Positions 50,106 to 58,951 of a stretch of 64,000 bases of DNA are shown here, one piece after another. This DNA comes from Pseudomonas viridiflava. GTDB taxonomy: Bacteria > Pseudomonadota > Gammaproteobacteria > Pseudomonadales > Pseudomonadaceae. Below the pieces are notes generated by a model, which had not been told where the DNA came from, searched no databases, and worked only from the letters and a program-made list of their open reading frames with translations. Position 1 is the stretch's first letter. The number at the start of each line of letters is the position of its first letter. The DNA is taken from assembly GCF_900573885.1 (NCBI RefSeq), contig NZ_UPSE01000601.1, positions 124,001 to 188,000 of the forward strand, read 5' to 3'. Both the position numbers and the translations under genes were made by a program.

Positions 50106-50993
50106 TTAATTGCGCCGTTCAACGATATACCGCGCTAGATCGCGCAACGGCTCAGCCGCTTCACCAAACGGGCGCAAGGCGTGCAGGGCCAGATCGCGCA
50201 ATTCCAGCGCGTAGCTTTTCGCCGCGTCCAAGCCGAGCAGCGCCGGGTAGGTGGGTTTGTGGTTGGCTTCGTCTTTGCCCTGGGTTTTGCCCAGGGTGGC
50301 GGTGTCGCTTTCAACGTCGAGGATGTCGTCCTGCACCTGAAAGGCCAGACCCACGGCCTGGGCATATTCCTGCAAAGCGCGCAGCGACAGGGCATCGGCC
50401 TCACCGCTCGCCAGCGCGCCGAGCCGCACGCTGGCTTCGATAAGCGCGCCGGTTTTGTGCCGGTGCATCACTTCCAGCGCGTGCTGGTCGAGCCATTGAC
50501 CAACCGAACCGAGGTCGATGGCCTGGCCACCGACCATGCCCGCCGGCCCGGCAGCCTTGCTCAGGCTGCTGATCATGTCCAGACGCACCTCCGCCGAGAG
50601 CGGATTGCGCTGGGCATCGGCAAGCACATCAAAGGCCAGGGTTTGCAGGCCGTCACCGGCCAGAATCGCGCTGGCTTCATCGAAGGCTTTGTGAGTGGTG
50701 GGCTGGCCGCGACGCAGATCGTCGTCGTCCATGGCGGGCAAGTCGTCGTGCACCAGCGAATAGGCGTGAATCAACTCGACCGCGCAGGCTGCGGCATCGG
50801 CGCGTTCAGGCTTGCCGCCCAACGCTTCACACGCCGCATACACCAACAGCGGGCGCACGCGCTTGCCGCCATTGATGACGCTGTAGCGCATGGCTTGGTA
50901 AATGGTGGAAAGCTCGGGGCGGGGGGCGTGGAACAGCTCGTCGAGCTTGGCATCCACACGGGTCTGACAGGTTTTTTGATACGCCGCGATCAT
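50106..50993 (-). CDS. ispA: Farnesyl diphosphate synthase
   Basis: A 295-residue trans-prenyltransferase. First Asp-rich motif DDLPAMDDDDLRRGQPT, GGKRVRPLL near the N-terminus, second Asp-rich motif FQVQDDILDVESD. It condenses IPP with DMAPP and GPP. Its ATG overlaps the xseB stop (ATGA). The usual downstream gene dxs is displaced. Confidence 0.95.
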   Translation of the reverse strand: MIAAYQKTCQTRVDAKLDELFHAPRPELSTIYQAMRYSVINGGKRVRPLLVYAACEALGGKPERADAAACAVELIHAYSLVHDDLPAMDDDDLRRGQPTTHKAFDEASAILAGDGLQTLAFDVLADAQRNPLSAEVRLDMISSLSKAAGPAGMVGGQAIDLGSVGQWLDQHALEVMHRHKTGALIEASVRLGALASGEADALSLRALQEYAQAVGLAFQVQDDILDVESDTATLGKTQGKDEANHKPTYPALLGLDAAKSYALELRDLALHALRPFGEAAEPLRDLARYIVERRN

Positions 50994-51232
50994 GCTTGCT
51001 CGTCCGCGTCGAAGGGAGCTTCCTCCAGCTCACCATCGCGCTCCAACAGGATCTGCACCTTCTGCTCCGCCTGCGCCAACGCGCCCTGGCACTCACGCGT
51101 CAGGCGGATGCCCTGCTCAAACGCAGTGAGCGAATCCTCCAGCGACAACTCGCCGTTTTCCAGGCGCTCGACCAGGGTCTGCAACTCGGCAAGGGATTGT
51201 TCGAAATCGACGGCGGCTTTTTTGCGGGCCAT
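50990..51232 (-). CDS. xseB: Exodeoxyribonuclease VII small subunit
   Basis: An 80-residue helical XseB with the family pattern FEQSLAELQTLVERLENGELSLEDSLTAFEQG and an acidic C-terminus. Partner of XseA in ssDNA degradation. The conserved coupling to ispA is seen (ATGA overlap). Confidence 0.95.
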   Translation of the reverse strand: MARKKAAVDFEQSLAELQTLVERLENGELSLEDSLTAFEQGIRLTRECQGALAQAEQKVQILLERDGELEEAPFDADEQA

Positions 51233-51466
51233 GGGCAGGGTCTCGGCAGGCTGGAACGGGCGGGAGGCTAGCAGAGCAGGGCAGGTGGGGCAAACGCGGA
51301 GGCTTCACCTAGCTTGGCAAAATTGCTTAGAAATTCGCTGTTTAAAAAAACTCAACGGAATAACATAACGCGCGTTCCACTTTTCAAGGCCCGCGCTCAG
51401 CATACTTTGAGTACGGTGGGACAGCTAAAAAGATGATGCAACGTATTCGGATTTAGGGAAAGACCG

Positions 51467-52816
51467 ATGCTTATGCTTGAAGAAACTGCTGAAAAGAAGG
51501 TTACTACCGCCTCGGCGATTGCTTGGCTCTTATTAGCTATCGTCGTATTGTTTGGCATCCATTTGCGCGCGGTCGCGTTCAACGATACTGAGATTGAAAA
51601 TCCAGTTCGAGCTGACGCGCGAGAATATTTCGCGTACGCGCTTAATCTCGGAAACTGGAACATATTTTCCAAGGAGTACGTAGCTCCCGGAAGCGCTGAA
51701 GCCCCCCGGCCTGATGCGCTAAGAAGTCCCGGCTTTCCGTATCTCGGTAAGTTCTTCGTCGCCGACGATGTCGAAAGTATGCTGGCTAATACTCTTCGCG
51801 CACAAACTGTGCTGCAGGTCGTCGCCTTCCTTTTTCTCACTTGGGTCTTTGTGCAGATGCTTAGCCTTGGCTGGGCGTTACCTGCAGCGTTATTGCTTTG
51901 GACGTTTCCGCATTTCGTGTCGATGAACACTTATTATTTATCTGAGTCGCTGTTCATCAGCTTGTTGGCTACCGCCGTGGGCATCGCTTGGGTGAGCTCG
52001 CGACATCTAAAATTTCAGATGCTCGGTTGGGCCATTTGCGGCATCACAATCGGTATGGCATCGCTCACTCGGCCTGTGATGGAGTACTTCCCGGCATTCT
52101 TTTTACTGTTTTGCCTGTTTTTCTTCCTTCAGCACTGGCGAGCAGTTTTAGTTTTTTCAGTTTGCGCGATTGTGCCAGTTTTGTTTTGGAAGGTGCGAAA
52201 CATTCTTGCGATTGGTGATGCTGCTGACCAGACGCTGTTGGTGAACGGTTTTTATCACGGAAGCTTTCCAGGTTTTATGTACAACTATATTCCGGAAAGC
52301 CTGGGAGTTCCGTATCGTTTTGACCCGCGCGCTGCCGAGACAGCACAGGGATTGGGGGCTACCTTAAGTTTGATGTGGGGGCGGATAACAGAAAGTCCGA
52401 TTGAGTATTTGAATTGGTATCTTTTCGGAAAGCCGCAATTCCTCTGGCAATGGTCAGGAATAGATGGGCAGGGCGATATATTTATTTACTTGGCGTTGAA
52501 GTCGCCCTATTACAGTTTGTTGGACTTTCACTTATCTCGCATCGTCAATCTTGTCGTACATCCGTTCTGGATCCTGCTTGGTTTGGGTTGCTCCGTGGCG
52601 ATACTTGCGGGTGCTGTTTCTAAGCATCGTTCTGACTCACCGTTTTTTCTCTTCCTTGCGTTAATCGTCATCTACGCCACTCTCGTACACATGGTGCTCG
52701 CACCGTTTCCGCGTTATGGCATTCCATTCAAGGTTTGCCTAATCCCGCTTTCCGTTCTGGCCATGAAAGAGGCGTCGACATGGGTACTGCAGCGACTGTT
52801 GAAAAAATCGCAGTAA
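51467..52816 (+). CDS. Multi-spanning GT-C-type glycosyltransferase
   Basis: A 449-residue membrane protein with about 10-11 hydrophobic helices and an acidic first extracytoplasmic loop (NPVRADAREYFAYALNLG) where GT-C enzymes keep their catalytic Asp/Glu. It also has PRPDALRSPGFPYLG and an SLTRPVMEYF segment. Together with the GtrB- and GtrA-like genes downstream it likely transfers a sugar from undecaprenyl phosphate to a surface polysaccharide. AGGGAAAG precedes the ATG. Local base composition is AT-richer. Overlaps the next gene by 37 bp. Confidence 0.75.
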   Translation: MLMLEETAEKKVTTASAIAWLLLAIVVLFGIHLRAVAFNDTEIENPVRADAREYFAYALNLGNWNIFSKEYVAPGSAEAPRPDALRSPGFPYLGKFFVADDVESMLANTLRAQTVLQVVAFLFLTWVFVQMLSLGWALPAALLLWTFPHFVSMNTYYLSESLFISLLATAVGIAWVSSRHLKFQMLGWAICGITIGMASLTRPVMEYFPAFFLLFCLFFFLQHWRAVLVFSVCAIVPVLFWKVRNILAIGDAADQTLLVNGFYHGSFPGFMYNYIPESLGVPYRFDPRAAETAQGLGATLSLMWGRITESPIEYLNWYLFGKPQFLWQWSGIDGQGDIFIYLALKSPYYSLLDFHLSRIVNLVVHPFWILLGLGCSVAILAGAVSKHRSDSPFFLFLALIVIYATLVHMVLAPFPRYGIPFKVCLIPLSVLAMKEASTWVLQRLLKKSQ

Positions 52817-53709
52817 TCCTGCCTTGCTTCAATGAGGAGGCGGCGATTGGCCAGGTTGTTGATGATTTCAAAGCCGCCTTGCCTGATGCGGCGATTCATG
52901 TTTTTGACAACGCTTCCAGCGACAACACCGCTGCAATCGCACTTGCCCATGGTGCTCAGGTGCACCGCGTAACAAAGCGCGGCAAAGGCCACGTAGTTCA
53001 AGCGATGTTCCGGGACGTGTTTGCCGATTACTACGTGATCGCTGATGGCGACGGAACTTACCCCGCAATCGAGGCCCCGGCGATGGTTGCGCAGATGGTA
53101 GCGGACCGCGCCGATGTGGTTGTAGGCAGCCGTATGGCGCTTTATCGCGACAGCCAGAGTCGCTCGGGACACTTTTGGGGAAACCGCGTGCTTACCCGGA
53201 CGGTGGATTACCTGTTCGATTCCGATGTGGGCGATTTGCTGTCTGGCTATCGGGTGATGTCGCGGCGTTTCGTCAAATCGATGCCGCTGTTCTCGAGCGG
53301 CTTCGAAGTTGAAACGGCGATGACAATTCATGCAGTCGAAGTCGGAGCGAAATGCGTAAACGTGCCCGTGGCTTATCTGGCTCGGGCTGACGGCACCGCC
53401 AGCAAGCTCAACACGCTGCGCGACGGCACACGGATATTCATGACTATTTTCCGTTTATACAAGGATCATAAGCCGTTCGTGGTCTACGGTCTGATGGGCC
53501 TGTTTATGGCGATGCTGAGCGTGGGTGTGGGCACGCCCGTTGTATTGGAATTCCTCAAAACCGGGCTCGTGCCGCGGTTTCCCTCTGCCATTCTGGCCAG
53601 CGCGTTGATGATCCTTGGGTTTCTTTCGTCCTTTACCGGCATCATTTTGAGTGCTATCGCCAAGAGTCGGCGTGACATCAAAAAAATAGCTTTTCTATCT
53701 ATGCCATGA
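52780..53709 (+). CDS. GtrB-like polyprenyl-phosphate glycosyltransferase (GT2)
   Basis: 309 residues. GT2 catalytic domain (VILPCFNEEAAIGQVVDDF; VFDNASSDNTAAIA; IADGDGTYPA with the DxD; DLLSGYRVMSRRF) followed by two C-terminal membrane helices. It would load a sugar onto undecaprenyl phosphate. The ATG at 52780 fits the GT2 start. Its stop overlaps gtrA (ATGA). Confidence 0.85.
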   Translation: MGTAATVEKIAVILPCFNEEAAIGQVVDDFKAALPDAAIHVFDNASSDNTAAIALAHGAQVHRVTKRGKGHVVQAMFRDVFADYYVIADGDGTYPAIEAPAMVAQMVADRADVVVGSRMALYRDSQSRSGHFWGNRVLTRTVDYLFDSDVGDLLSGYRVMSRRFVKSMPLFSSGFEVETAMTIHAVEVGAKCVNVPVAYLARADGTASKLNTLRDGTRIFMTIFRLYKDHKPFVVYGLMGLFMAMLSVGVGTPVVLEFLKTGLVPRFPSAILASALMILGFLSSFTGIILSAIAKSRRDIKKIAFLSMP

Positions 53710-54065
53710 AGCAATTCGGAATGTTTGTATTGGTAGGCCTAGCAGGACTCGGAGCGGACTACCTTTCCTTTGTGCTTATCGCACTGCTTTTGCCAGCAGA
53801 ATTAGCGAGGCTTTTTTCATTTCTTATAGCGGTCAACGTGACCTTCGCGTTGAATAAACGGGTTACGTTCGCGAACGGGCAGGCGCGGTATGGCTGGTAC
53901 GTATTAGGCCAGGCCAAAGGATTTGTGCTCAATTATTTGGTGTTCACTGTCAGCCTGATGTGGCTGAAAACCATGCCTTGGGAACACACTGTAGCGTTCC
54001 TCGCCGGTTCAGCAGTCGCCCTGTTTTTCAATTTCGCCTATGCCAAATACGTTGCGATGCAGTGA
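53706..54065 (+). CDS. GtrA family flippase
   Basis: A 119-residue membrane protein with four helices and the GtrA features GLAGLGADYLSFVLI and NKRVTFAN in the loop. It is thought to flip the undecaprenyl-linked sugar made by GtrB. Third gene of the cassette. Confidence 0.85.
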   Translation: MKQFGMFVLVGLAGLGADYLSFVLIALLLPAELARLFSFLIAVNVTFALNKRVTFANGQARYGWYVLGQAKGFVLNYLVFTVSLMWLKTMPWEHTVAFLAGSAVALFFNFAYAKYVAMQ

Positions 54066-54118
54066 GGAATGATGTTTCTCATACGCACCGTGGTGCCATG
54101 CGACGGTCAAACGGTTCT

Positions 54119-55048
54119 ATGAACATCGACACCCGCATCAAATTCCGCCATCTGGTGTGTTTCCTCGAAGTGGCCCGTCAGGGCACCTTGGCGCGGGCGG
54201 CGGACAAGTTGGCGGTGAGCCAGCCGGCGATCTCCAAAACGTTGAAGGAGCTGGAAGAGCTGCTCAGCGCCACCCTGTTTGAGCGCAGCAAGGCCGGCGT
54301 GGCACTCACCGAGGCGGGCGTGGCGTTTATGCGTTATGCCGGCCCGTGCGTGCAGGCGCTGCGCGATGGGGTGAACAGTTTGCGCAGCGGCGAGCACGAG
54401 TCCGGCACGGTGCGCCTGGGTGTGCTGTCGACCGTGGAGAGTTTGCTGATTCCCGAAGTGGTGCGCCGGCTTCACGAGCGCCACCCGGCGTTGGTAGCCA
54501 GCGTGGTTACCGGGCCGAGCGCCTATTTGTTGTCGCAGTTGCATGTGGGCGAACTGGACCTGGTGGTCGGTCGCATGACTGACAGTCCGCAAATTCAGGG
54601 CCTGACGTTTGAGCATCTTTACAGCGAGTCGATGACCCTTGTGGTGCGCGCCGGCCATCCGTTGCTGAAGTCGGCGCAGGCGCCACAGCTGTTGCAGGAT
54701 TATCCGCTGGTGCTGCCGCTGGCCGGCACCACCATTCGCAAGTATGCCGACGCGCTGTTTGTGCAGTGCGGCATCGCCCAGCCGCGCCAACGACTGGAAA
54801 CCCTGTCGCTGAGTTTGAGCCGACGTTATGTGCAGAGCAGCGATGCGGTGTGGATTGCGCCTTACGAGGCGGTGCAACTGGATCTGGCCAATGGTGACCT
54901 GGCCGAATTGCAGTTGGGCATCAAGGAGCCTGGCGGTTCGGTGGGTATTTGCAGTAACGCAGCATTGCCGCTTTCCCTGGCTGCGCACTGGAGTGTGGAG
55001 GTGCTTCGGGAAGTGGGGCAGGCGTACCGGGAAAACCGTTTTCCATAA
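54119..55048 (+). CDS. pcaQ: LysR regulator PcaQ
   Basis: A 309-residue LysR-type activator of protocatechuate genes. HTH in FLEVARQGTLARAADKLAVS and PAISKTLKELEELL; effector domain with VRLGVLSTVESLLIPEVV. The N-terminus MNIDTRIKFRHLVCFLE is typical of PcaQ. It is transcribed in the same direction as pcaHG rather than divergently, and a perfect PcaQ-type box overlaps its own stop codon. Start 54119. Confidence 0.9.
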   Translation: MNIDTRIKFRHLVCFLEVARQGTLARAADKLAVSQPAISKTLKELEELLSATLFERSKAGVALTEAGVAFMRYAGPCVQALRDGVNSLRSGEHESGTVRLGVLSTVESLLIPEVVRRLHERHPALVASVVTGPSAYLLSQLHVGELDLVVGRMTDSPQIQGLTFEHLYSESMTLVVRAGHPLLKSAQAPQLLQDYPLVLPLAGTTIRKYADALFVQCGIAQPRQRLETLSLSLSRRYVQSSDAVWIAPYEAVQLDLANGDLAELQLGIKEPGGSVGICSNAALPLSLAAHWSVEVLREVGQAYRENRFP

Positions 55049-55062
55049 CCAAATGGTTATGG
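55043..55062 (+). promoter_or_regulatory. PcaQ operator upstream of pcaH
   Basis: ATAACC-N4-GGTTAT with extended 8-bp arms CCATAACC/GGTTATGG. This matches the PcaQ site known from Sinorhizobium (ATAACC-N4-GGTTAA). Centred 97 bp before pcaH and overlapping the pcaQ stop codon. Confidence 0.8.
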
Positions 55063-55149
55063 ATGGTCGGCGAATATTCATTTTCCCGCGTCGCTTTGCC
55101 GCAGCAGACTGCCCCTTGTTCGCCCGATAACTCTAACAAGGAGAACGAC

Positions 55150-55869
55150 ATGTCTGATGCAGACAGCAGTCGCTTCGTCATCCGTGACCGTAATTGGCAC
55201 CCCAAAGCCCTGACGCCAGATTACAAAACTTCTGTTCCCCGTTCGCCGCGCCAAGCGTTGGTGAGCATTCCGCAGTCTGTTTCAGAAACCACTGGCCCTG
55301 ACTTTTCTCACCTGAAGATGGGCGAGCACGACAACGATTTGCTCCTGAATTTCAACCACGGCGGTTTGCCGGTGGGCGAGCGCATCATCGTGGCGGGTCG
55401 TGTATGCGACCAGTACGGCAAGCCGATTCCCCATACGTTGGTGGAGATGTGGCAAGCCAATGCCGGTGGCCGTTATCGCCACAAGAACGACCGTTACCTG
55501 GCGCCGCTCGACCCGAATTTCGGTGGCGTGGGCCGTGCCCTCACTGACCGCGACGGCTATTACAGCTTCCGCACCGTCAAGCCCGGCCCGTACCCGTGGC
55601 GCAACGGCCCGAACGATTGGCGCCCGGCGCATATCCACTTCTCCATCAGCGGCCCGTCGATTGCCACACGCTTGATCACCCAGCTGTATTTCGAGGGCGA
55701 TCCGCTGATTCCGATGTGCCCGATTGTGAAGTCCATTGCCAACCCGGAAGCGGTGCAGAGCCTGATTGCCAGGCTCGATATGAGCGCGGCCAATCCGATG
55801 GATTGCCTGGCCTATCGCTTTGACATTGTTCTGCGTGGTCAGCGCAAGACCCACTTTGAAAATCGTTAA
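55150..55869 (+). CDS. pcaH: Protocatechuate 3,4-dioxygenase beta subunit
   Basis: A 239-residue subunit carrying the catalytic Fe(III) site. The ligands are recognisable: Tyr in KNDRYLAPLDP, Tyr in GPYPWRNG, and the two His in PAHIHFSISG. It cleaves the protocatechuate ring to beta-carboxymuconate. AAGGAGAAC precedes the ATG at 55150. Separated from pcaG by 153 bp occupied by a palindromic element. Confidence 0.95.
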   Translation: MSDADSSRFVIRDRNWHPKALTPDYKTSVPRSPRQALVSIPQSVSETTGPDFSHLKMGEHDNDLLLNFNHGGLPVGERIIVAGRVCDQYGKPIPHTLVEMWQANAGGRYRHKNDRYLAPLDPNFGGVGRALTDRDGYYSFRTVKPGPYPWRNGPNDWRPAHIHFSISGPSIATRLITQLYFEGDPLIPMCPIVKSIANPEAVQSLIARLDMSAANPMDCLAYRFDIVLRGQRKTHFENR

Positions 55870-55870
55870 C

Positions 55871-56007
55871 AACCTGCTCGTACGCTGCTTCGCGTCGGCT
55901 ATCCGGCGTTAAAAACGGACTCGGAATGCTCATTGGCTACAGCCAACTCCGCTTCCTCGTCCATTTTTGCCTTGGCTAGCTCTAGCTCGCGAGCGTACGA
56001 ACAGGTT
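55871..56007. repeat. Palindromic element between pcaH and pcaG
   Basis: Outer arms AACCTGCTCGTACGCT (55871-55886) and its inverse (55992-56007) match at 15 of 16 positions. Inside are CGGCGTTAAAAACG and TTTTTGCCT, shared with the ribBA-ribH spacer, and a GGAATGCTCATT block. It splits an operon that usually has a few bp between the two subunit genes. Confidence 0.75.
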
Positions 56008-56022
56008 GGAGGATCCATTGCT

Positions 56023-56628
56023 ATGCCCATTCAATTGCTGAACGAAACCCCCTCGCAAACCGCCGGCCCGTACGTGCACATCGGCCTGGCCTTGAGCGCT
56101 GCCGGCAACCCGCCCCGTGAGCAGGAAATCTGGAACGAGATGGCCAGGCCTGACGCGCCGGGCGAACACATTGTGCTGCTGGGCAATGTCTATGACGGCA
56201 ACGGCCATCTGGTGCGCGATTCGTTTCTGGAGTTCTGGCAGGCCAACCATGAAGGCCAGTACGACGCCGATTACAACCTGGAAAAACCCTTCAACAGCTT
56301 CGGCCGCACAGCCACCACTTTTGATGCCGGTGAGTGGACGCTGCACACCATCAAGCCCGGTGTGGTGAAAAACGCCGCGGGTGTGCCGATGGCGCCGCAT
56401 ATCAACGTGTCGCTGTTTGCCCGTGGCATCAATATTCACCTGCACACGCGCCTGTATTTCGATGACGAAGCCCAGGCCAATGCGCAGTGCCCGGTGCTCA
56501 ATCTGATCGAGCAGCCGCAGCGCCGCGAAACCCTGATCGCCACGCGCTGTGAGGTTGACGGCAAGCTGGCTTACCGCTTCGATATCCGTATTCAGGGCGA
56601 AGGTGAGACGGTTTTCTTTGATTTCTAA
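56023..56628 (+). CDS. pcaG: Protocatechuate 3,4-dioxygenase alpha subunit
   Basis: A 201-residue structural subunit of the (alpha-beta) oligomer. Landmarks: ETPSQTAGPYVHIGLA, LEFWQANHEGQY, APHINVSLFARGINIHLHTRLYF. It lacks the full iron ligand set, as expected for alpha. TTGGAGG precedes the ATG at 56023. Confidence 0.95.
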   Translation: MPIQLLNETPSQTAGPYVHIGLALSAAGNPPREQEIWNEMARPDAPGEHIVLLGNVYDGNGHLVRDSFLEFWQANHEGQYDADYNLEKPFNSFGRTATTFDAGEWTLHTIKPGVVKNAAGVPMAPHINVSLFARGINIHLHTRLYFDDEAQANAQCPVLNLIEQPQRRETLIATRCEVDGKLAYRFDIRIQGEGETVFFDF

Positions 56629-56637
56629 TGGTGTGTT

Positions 56638-57699
56638 TTGACCTCCGATAGCGCCGAGCCCGTTGGCCTGCGCATTCAGCGGCGCTTCAGTGATGCGCTG
56701 GAAGCCAGGGGTTATCGGGCCGACAGCGCGCAACAGACTGCCATCGACACCCTCGCCAGCTGGCTCGACGCCTGGCTGGCGGGGCGCCGTGGCTGGCTGC
56801 GCAAACCCGTTGCCGGCATTTATCTCTGGGGCGGCGTGGGCCGCGGCAAGAGTTTTGTGATGGACACCTTCTTTGCCGCCGCGCCGGTGCAAGCCAAGCG
56901 CCGTGTGCATTTCCATGCGTTCTTGCAGGAGGTGCAGCAGCGCATGGGCGCCTTTACCGGGCAGAGCGAGCCATTGGTGCGCGTCGCCCGCGAGGTGGCA
57001 CAAGAGGCACGTTTGCTGTGTTTCGACGAATTCCATGTGCATGACATCGCCGACGCCATGCTGCTCGGGCGCCTGCTCAAGGTGCTGGTGGATGAGGGCG
57101 TGGGGCTGGTCTGCACCTCCAACTACGCGCCGATCAACCTGTGCCCGAATCCGCTGTACCGCGATCGTTTCAAACCCGCCATCGACCTGCTGGAGTCGCG
57201 CTTCACCGTGTTAAATCTGGACGCCGGCGAAGATTACCGCGAGCGTGCCGGGGCCCAGGAAGCGTGGGGGCATTACGCGTGGCCGTTGTGCCCGGCGCTG
57301 AGCGATTGGTTGGAGCAGCAGTTGCAGTTCAGCACGGCGGTCGAGCGCGACGCGGTGCTGGCGGTCAATCACCATCCGCTGCGGGTGCAGGCTTTCGAAG
57401 GCAACCGCGCGTTGCTGGATTTCGATGAGCTGTGCCGCCATCCCCATTCCAGCTCGGACTTTCTCTGGCTGTGCCAACGCTTCCGGCGTATCGCCATTTA
57501 CGGCGTGCCACGGCTGGATAGCGAAGGCATCGACGTGCAGCAGCGCATTCTTAATTTCGTCGACATTGCCTACGACAGCGGCGTGCAGTTGCTGCTCGGC
57601 TGCGAAGACCAACTGGATGAGGTATGCCGGCCCGGCTCGCACCTGGACTTTGTGCGCACCCGCAGCCGCCTGCGTCAGCTTAGCGTTCAGACGTTTTGA
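56638..57699 (+). CDS. AFG1/ZapE family ATPase
   Basis: A 353-residue P-loop ATPase of the AFG1/ZapE family. Walker A LWGGVGRGKSFVMDTFF, Walker B LLCFDEFHVHDIADAMLLG, sensor segment VCTSNYAP. ZapE acts at the Z-ring in E. coli. Here the gene follows pcaG by 9 bp and begins with TTG (no in-frame ATG or GTG nearby), so it may be a pca-linked paralogue rather than the core zapE. Confidence 0.85.
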   Translation: MTSDSAEPVGLRIQRRFSDALEARGYRADSAQQTAIDTLASWLDAWLAGRRGWLRKPVAGIYLWGGVGRGKSFVMDTFFAAAPVQAKRRVHFHAFLQEVQQRMGAFTGQSEPLVRVAREVAQEARLLCFDEFHVHDIADAMLLGRLLKVLVDEGVGLVCTSNYAPINLCPNPLYRDRFKPAIDLLESRFTVLNLDAGEDYRERAGAQEAWGHYAWPLCPALSDWLEQQLQFSTAVERDAVLAVNHHPLRVQAFEGNRALLDFDELCRHPHSSSDFLWLCQRFRRIAIYGVPRLDSEGIDVQQRILNFVDIAYDSGVQLLLGCEDQLDEVCRPGSHLDFVRTRSRLRQLSVQTF

Positions 57700-57871
57700 T
57701 CGTGAGCCAGCCTGCCGACGCGCGGGTAGCGCGGCGGTGGCAGGGCTCGGAGAGTAAGAAAGGAAACACCGGCGTATTTCCAGGGCCTGCGCCTTGTGAG
57801 CCAAGCCTGTGCCACGACCGATGGGGCGCAGCGGCGTCACGGTAGGCGCCGTGCCCGAGAGGGTCAATTGC

Positions 57872-57897
57872 GATTATCGAACTTCGGTTCGATAATC
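57872..57897. promoter_or_regulatory. PcaR-type operator palindrome
   Basis: Perfect 11-bp arms GATTATCGAAC / GTTCGATAATC around TTCG. The half site GTTCGATAATC matches the PcaR box described in P. putida. It lies 54 bp before pcaR, consistent with autoregulation. Confidence 0.75.
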
Positions 57898-57951
57898 GGC
57901 CACACTTCATCCAGAGCGTTTCTGGCCAGGCTGCACGAGACCAATAACAAC

Positions 57952-58794
57952 ATGACTGACGAAGCCCGCATAACCTTGCCGCCTCTGGCCCCGCCGATTA
58001 TTGCCTCGCCGGCCAAGCGCATCGAAGCCTTTACCGGCGACCCGAATTTCATGACGTCTCTGGCCCGCGGGCTGGCGGTGATTCATGCGTTCCAGGAACG
58101 CAAACGCCACCTGACCATCGCCCAGATCAGCCACCGCACCGAAATTCCCCGTGCCGCCGTGCGCCGTTGCCTGCACACGCTGATGAGCCTGGGCTACGTG
58201 ACCACTGACGGTCGCACGTACTCGCTGCTGCCCAAAGTGCTGACGTTGGGCCATGCCTATTTGTCGTCGACGCCCTTGGCCGTTACCGCGCAGCCGATTC
58301 TCGACCGCCTCAGCGAGCAGCTGCACGAGGCGTGCTCGATGGCCACGCTGGAAGGTGACGAGATTCTCTACATCGCCCGCTCGGCGACGCCGCAGCGTCT
58401 GATTTCCGTGGACCTCAGCGTCGGCAGCCGTTTGCCGGCGTACTGCACTTCCATGGGTCGCATTCTGCTGGCCGCTCTGGATGATGCGGCGCTGGACGAC
58501 TACATCGACCACGCCGAGATGCAGATCAAAACCAGCCGCACCGTGCACACGCCCGACGCGCTGCGGGCCAGCATCAGCGACATCCGCCAGCAAGGCTGGG
58601 TGATCATCGACCAGGAACTGGAAGTGGGCCTGCGCTCGATCGCCGTGCCGCTGAAGGATTCAGCCGGCCAGGTGCTGGCGGCGTTGAACGTGGGCACCCA
58701 CGCGGGGCGCGTGTCGCGCCAGGAACTGGAGGCCCGGTTTTTGCCGGTGTTGCTGGAGGCGAGCAAGGAGTTGAGTACGCGGTTGTTTCATTAA
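57952..58794 (+). CDS. pcaR: IclR family regulator PcaR/PcaU
   Basis: A 280-residue IclR protein. Winged HTH (LTIAQISHRTEIPRAAVRRC, LMSLGYV), then the effector-binding domain (SVGSRLPAYCTSMGRILLA; QELEVGLRSIAVPL). PcaR activates pca operons with beta-ketoadipate. The start at 57952 places FMTSLARGLAVIHAF as in the family. Confidence 0.9.
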   Translation: MTDEARITLPPLAPPIIASPAKRIEAFTGDPNFMTSLARGLAVIHAFQERKRHLTIAQISHRTEIPRAAVRRCLHTLMSLGYVTTDGRTYSLLPKVLTLGHAYLSSTPLAVTAQPILDRLSEQLHEACSMATLEGDEILYIARSATPQRLISVDLSVGSRLPAYCTSMGRILLAALDDAALDDYIDHAEMQIKTSRTVHTPDALRASISDIRQQGWVIIDQELEVGLRSIAVPLKDSAGQVLAALNVGTHAGRVSRQELEARFLPVLLEASKELSTRLFH

Positions 58795-58823
58795 GTCGTG
58801 TTCGGCGCGTCCCTCTCCCCCCG

Positions 58824-58911
58824 CCCTCTCCCGCAAGCGGGCGAGGGGGCCTGACCGAGCTCGCCGCGCAATCGCCTTACCGTTCCCCCTCTCCCGCTTG
58901 CGGGAGAGGGG
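58824..58911. repeat. Two CCCTCTCCCGC palindromes
   Basis: Unit 1 (58824-58847) has CCCTCTCCCGC against GCGGGCGAGGG. Unit 2 (58886-58911) is a perfect CCCCTCTCCCGC/GCGGGAGAGGGG. These are common dispersed intergenic repeats; here they may end pcaR transcription. Confidence 0.8.
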
Positions 58912-58951
58912 CTAGGGGAGAGGGCAACAGACGACGCAGCCCTCCACAAGT

